DNA from: an uncultured Desulfobacterales bacterium
GTDB lineage: Bacteria > Desulfobacterota > Desulfobacteria > Desulfobacterales > JAFDCJ01
Length of the DNA stretch: 23,271 nucleotides
Direction of reading: 5' to 3'
Assembly (NCBI GenBank): GCA_945787595.1
Contig: CALZJV010000330.1
Span: 1-23,271 of the forward strand
The position numbers and the translations under genes were made by a program. The first letter of the stretch is position 1. Each line of letters starts with the position of its first letter. Of this stretch, positions 23,101 through 23,271 are shown one piece after another. The notes under the pieces are model-generated. The model was not told the origin of the DNA. It saw only the letters and a list, made by a program, of their open reading frames with translations, and did no database searches.

Positions 23101-23222
23101 CCTTTGATGAGATATCAACGATTCTGACTCAAGCCGATTTTACGATTGAGCATACTGAACCGTCGGGACCCAAAGGGGATTTAGTTTGGTTTGTCCTGAG
23201 GCGCAGGAGCCGGAACCATTAG
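20148..23222 (+). CDS. MMPL/RND exporter fused to a C-terminal SAM methyltransferase
   Basis: This is a 1024-residue protein. The start ATG 20148 overlaps the glycosyltransferase stop. Residues 1-820 form an RND/MMPL exporter: TM1 near 10-27 (LILILLIVVILFGIGL), a large periplasmic loop, a first membrane block with ISITVDHGIAYLLFLDR, a second periplasmic loop, and a second block with IVMGMGIDYSLFFVRSY, which carries the conserved Asp of the proton relay. After the last membrane segment (FGIGYSLIGAFVILPPVLKYV) a soluble domain contains motif I DIGCGFG (858-864) and YGIDLDSNRV, followed by AVMLDMLHYL, a class I SAM-dependent methyltransferase. MMPL proteins export lipids and aryl polyene products; this fusion suggests methylation on the cytosolic face coupled to export. 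The exporter call is firm; substrate is inferred from the cluster. Confidence 0.88.
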   Translation: MKSPEIHWHRLILILLIVVILFGIGLYRIEIDSDIVASLPEGDPVISDAVYIFKNHPLQDQLLIDVSLQNDDLEILLECGELVENKLNDSGLFKNVGLKDVQNLIPDLLAYVVENLPVMFSAKELEKKIEPLLESDQVQKRLQAIYLQLLEMEGIGQAEFISKDPLGLKNLILARLSHLAPSQSARIYRGKLISADGRHLLVIANPIASSTDTTFARKAAELIDNLADDLNRKYSEAGYGITLTPTGAYRAALDNELIIRQDVKNAILLATIGIAILLIFAFPRPLMGLLSLLPAMAGSMIAFFVFTLLHKSISVMVLGFGGAIISITVDHGIAYLLFLDRPYKTHGREASAEVWGVGLLAALTTVGAFGVLSISGFPVFEQLGLFTALGIAFSFLFVHSVFPKVFTAMAPARPRRLPLENVVNTLALTGKKGAYAALGVVIVMLFFAKPGFNVSLSSMNTVSKETTAAENLFADVWGNIFSRIYLMTEGPSVKELQKKGDSLLAMMDADMHSGVLSSGFVPSMIFPGKDRRQQNFANWKEFWNRSRVRRFKRVMAEASIKPGFTADAFKPFYKLLAPDLNPPADITIPEKFYSLMGITKSLEGSRWIQFCGLTTGESYQADRFFEKYQSAGKLFDPTFFSQKLGRLLFTTFTKMLVIIGISVTILLFLFFFDWKLTVISLLPVFFALISTLGTLNLIGHPLDIPGLMLAIIVMGMGIDYSLFFVRSYQRYADASHPSYGLIRMAVFMASASTLIGFGVLCTAEHSLLRSAGLTSLFGIGYSLIGAFVILPPVLKYVFQSRQEDISQAADLHDRILRRYRNMEAYPRIFARLKIRLDPMFSELPRIFGFSRQPRTIIDIGCGFGVPASWLIENFAELKIYGIDLDSNRVRIASRALGPRGVIVHGRAPDLPRIPHLADAAVMLDMLHYLKDDDLGLTLSRLGDGLCDNGHLIIRAVVVPNARQSLFWWLENLKNKIRRITAYYRSFDEISTILTQADFTIEHTEPSGPKGDLVWFVLRRRSRNH

Positions 23223-23271
23223 GCCCTAAGTCCATTTTTTCTAACAACATGTTGTAAAGAAATGGAGGTTT
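23223..23271 (+). promoter_or_regulatory. Palindrome and ribosome site of a gene beyond the window
   Basis: acaacatgttgt (23244-23255) is a perfect 12-base palindrome, and ggagg (23264-23268) at the very end looks like the ribosome site of a following plus-strand gene whose start lies outside the window. The palindrome could be an operator or just a small hairpin. Confidence 0.4.

Noticed and set aside
1..23271. Calling the cluster a ladderane pathway outright
   Set aside because: KS, FabZ, ACP and radical SAM genes fit, but no phytoene-desaturase-like gene is in the window, and the LolA/DUF3261/MMPL set points equally to aryl polyenes. The product is left open.
1..23271. tRNA, rRNA, riboswitch or integrase/attachment sites
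   Set aside because: I saw no tRNA-like cloverleaf, rRNA sequence, recognisable riboswitch or recombinase gene.

Overview
The window looks like a piece of a deltaproteobacterial genome, probably Desulfobacterota (Desulfobacterales-like). This is inferred from moderate GC, the style of the intergenic palindromic repeats (AT-rich 'aaattccaa' repeats, 'taaaaagtc' inverted repeats, 'accacgaaacacacgaaa' repeats) and the gene families. No rRNA or marker gene is present, so the assignment is tentative.

Almost all of it is one accessory lipid/polyketide gene cluster of the discrete (type II) fatty-acid/aryl-polyene kind, unusually rich in radical SAM enzymes. Left arm, minus strand (1-4730): a B12-binding radical SAM protein cut by the window edge, then, in transcription order from the divergent promoter region, an ApeP-like hotdog protein, a DUF456 membrane protein, a FabG ketoreductase, a LolA-like periplasmic carrier and a DUF3261 outer-membrane-type lipoprotein. 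Right arm, plus strand (about 5017-15948): ACP, a fused ketosynthase + chain-length-factor-like gene, a second B12-binding radical SAM protein, a FabZ/ApeI-like dehydratase, a second ACP, two tandem paralogous radical SAM proteins with C-terminal Cys clusters, two further ketosynthases, a 4HBT thioesterase and a stand-alone PKS-type double-hotdog dehydratase. Next come a lipoprotein esterase and a PlsY-like acyltransferase (16122-17711), a small conserved membrane protein on the minus strand, an FMN-binding lipoprotein, a family 25 glycosyltransferase and, overlapping it, a giant MMPL/RND exporter with a methyltransferase domain fused to its C-terminus.

Proposed logic: ACP-bound chains are built by KS/CLF + FabG + several hotdog dehydratases (a polyene-forming set), modified on the carrier by up to four radical SAM enzymes, released by the thioesterase or moved to lipid by the PlsY-like enzyme, and exported by MMPL + LolA + DUF3261. 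The envelope set (MMPL, LolA, DUF3261) and the KS/CLF/ApeI/ApeP set are those of aryl polyene clusters; the radical SAM + KS + FabZ + ACP set recalls the candidate ladderane lipid clusters of anammox bacteria. No phytoene-desaturase-like gene, aryl starter gene or ladderane-specific signature is seen here, so the product is unknown.

Two of the three ketosynthase genes (5292-7390 and 11913-13072) have the same kind of lesion: a short internal segment of about 20-30 codons is missing together with a frameshift, while all catalytic Cys/His residues remain. This is either real decay or an assembly/sequencing problem and decides whether the system is active. Intergenic spaces hold several palindromic repeat elements, two of them inside the operon, including a 228-bp MITE-like element with a 31-bp tandem repeat.
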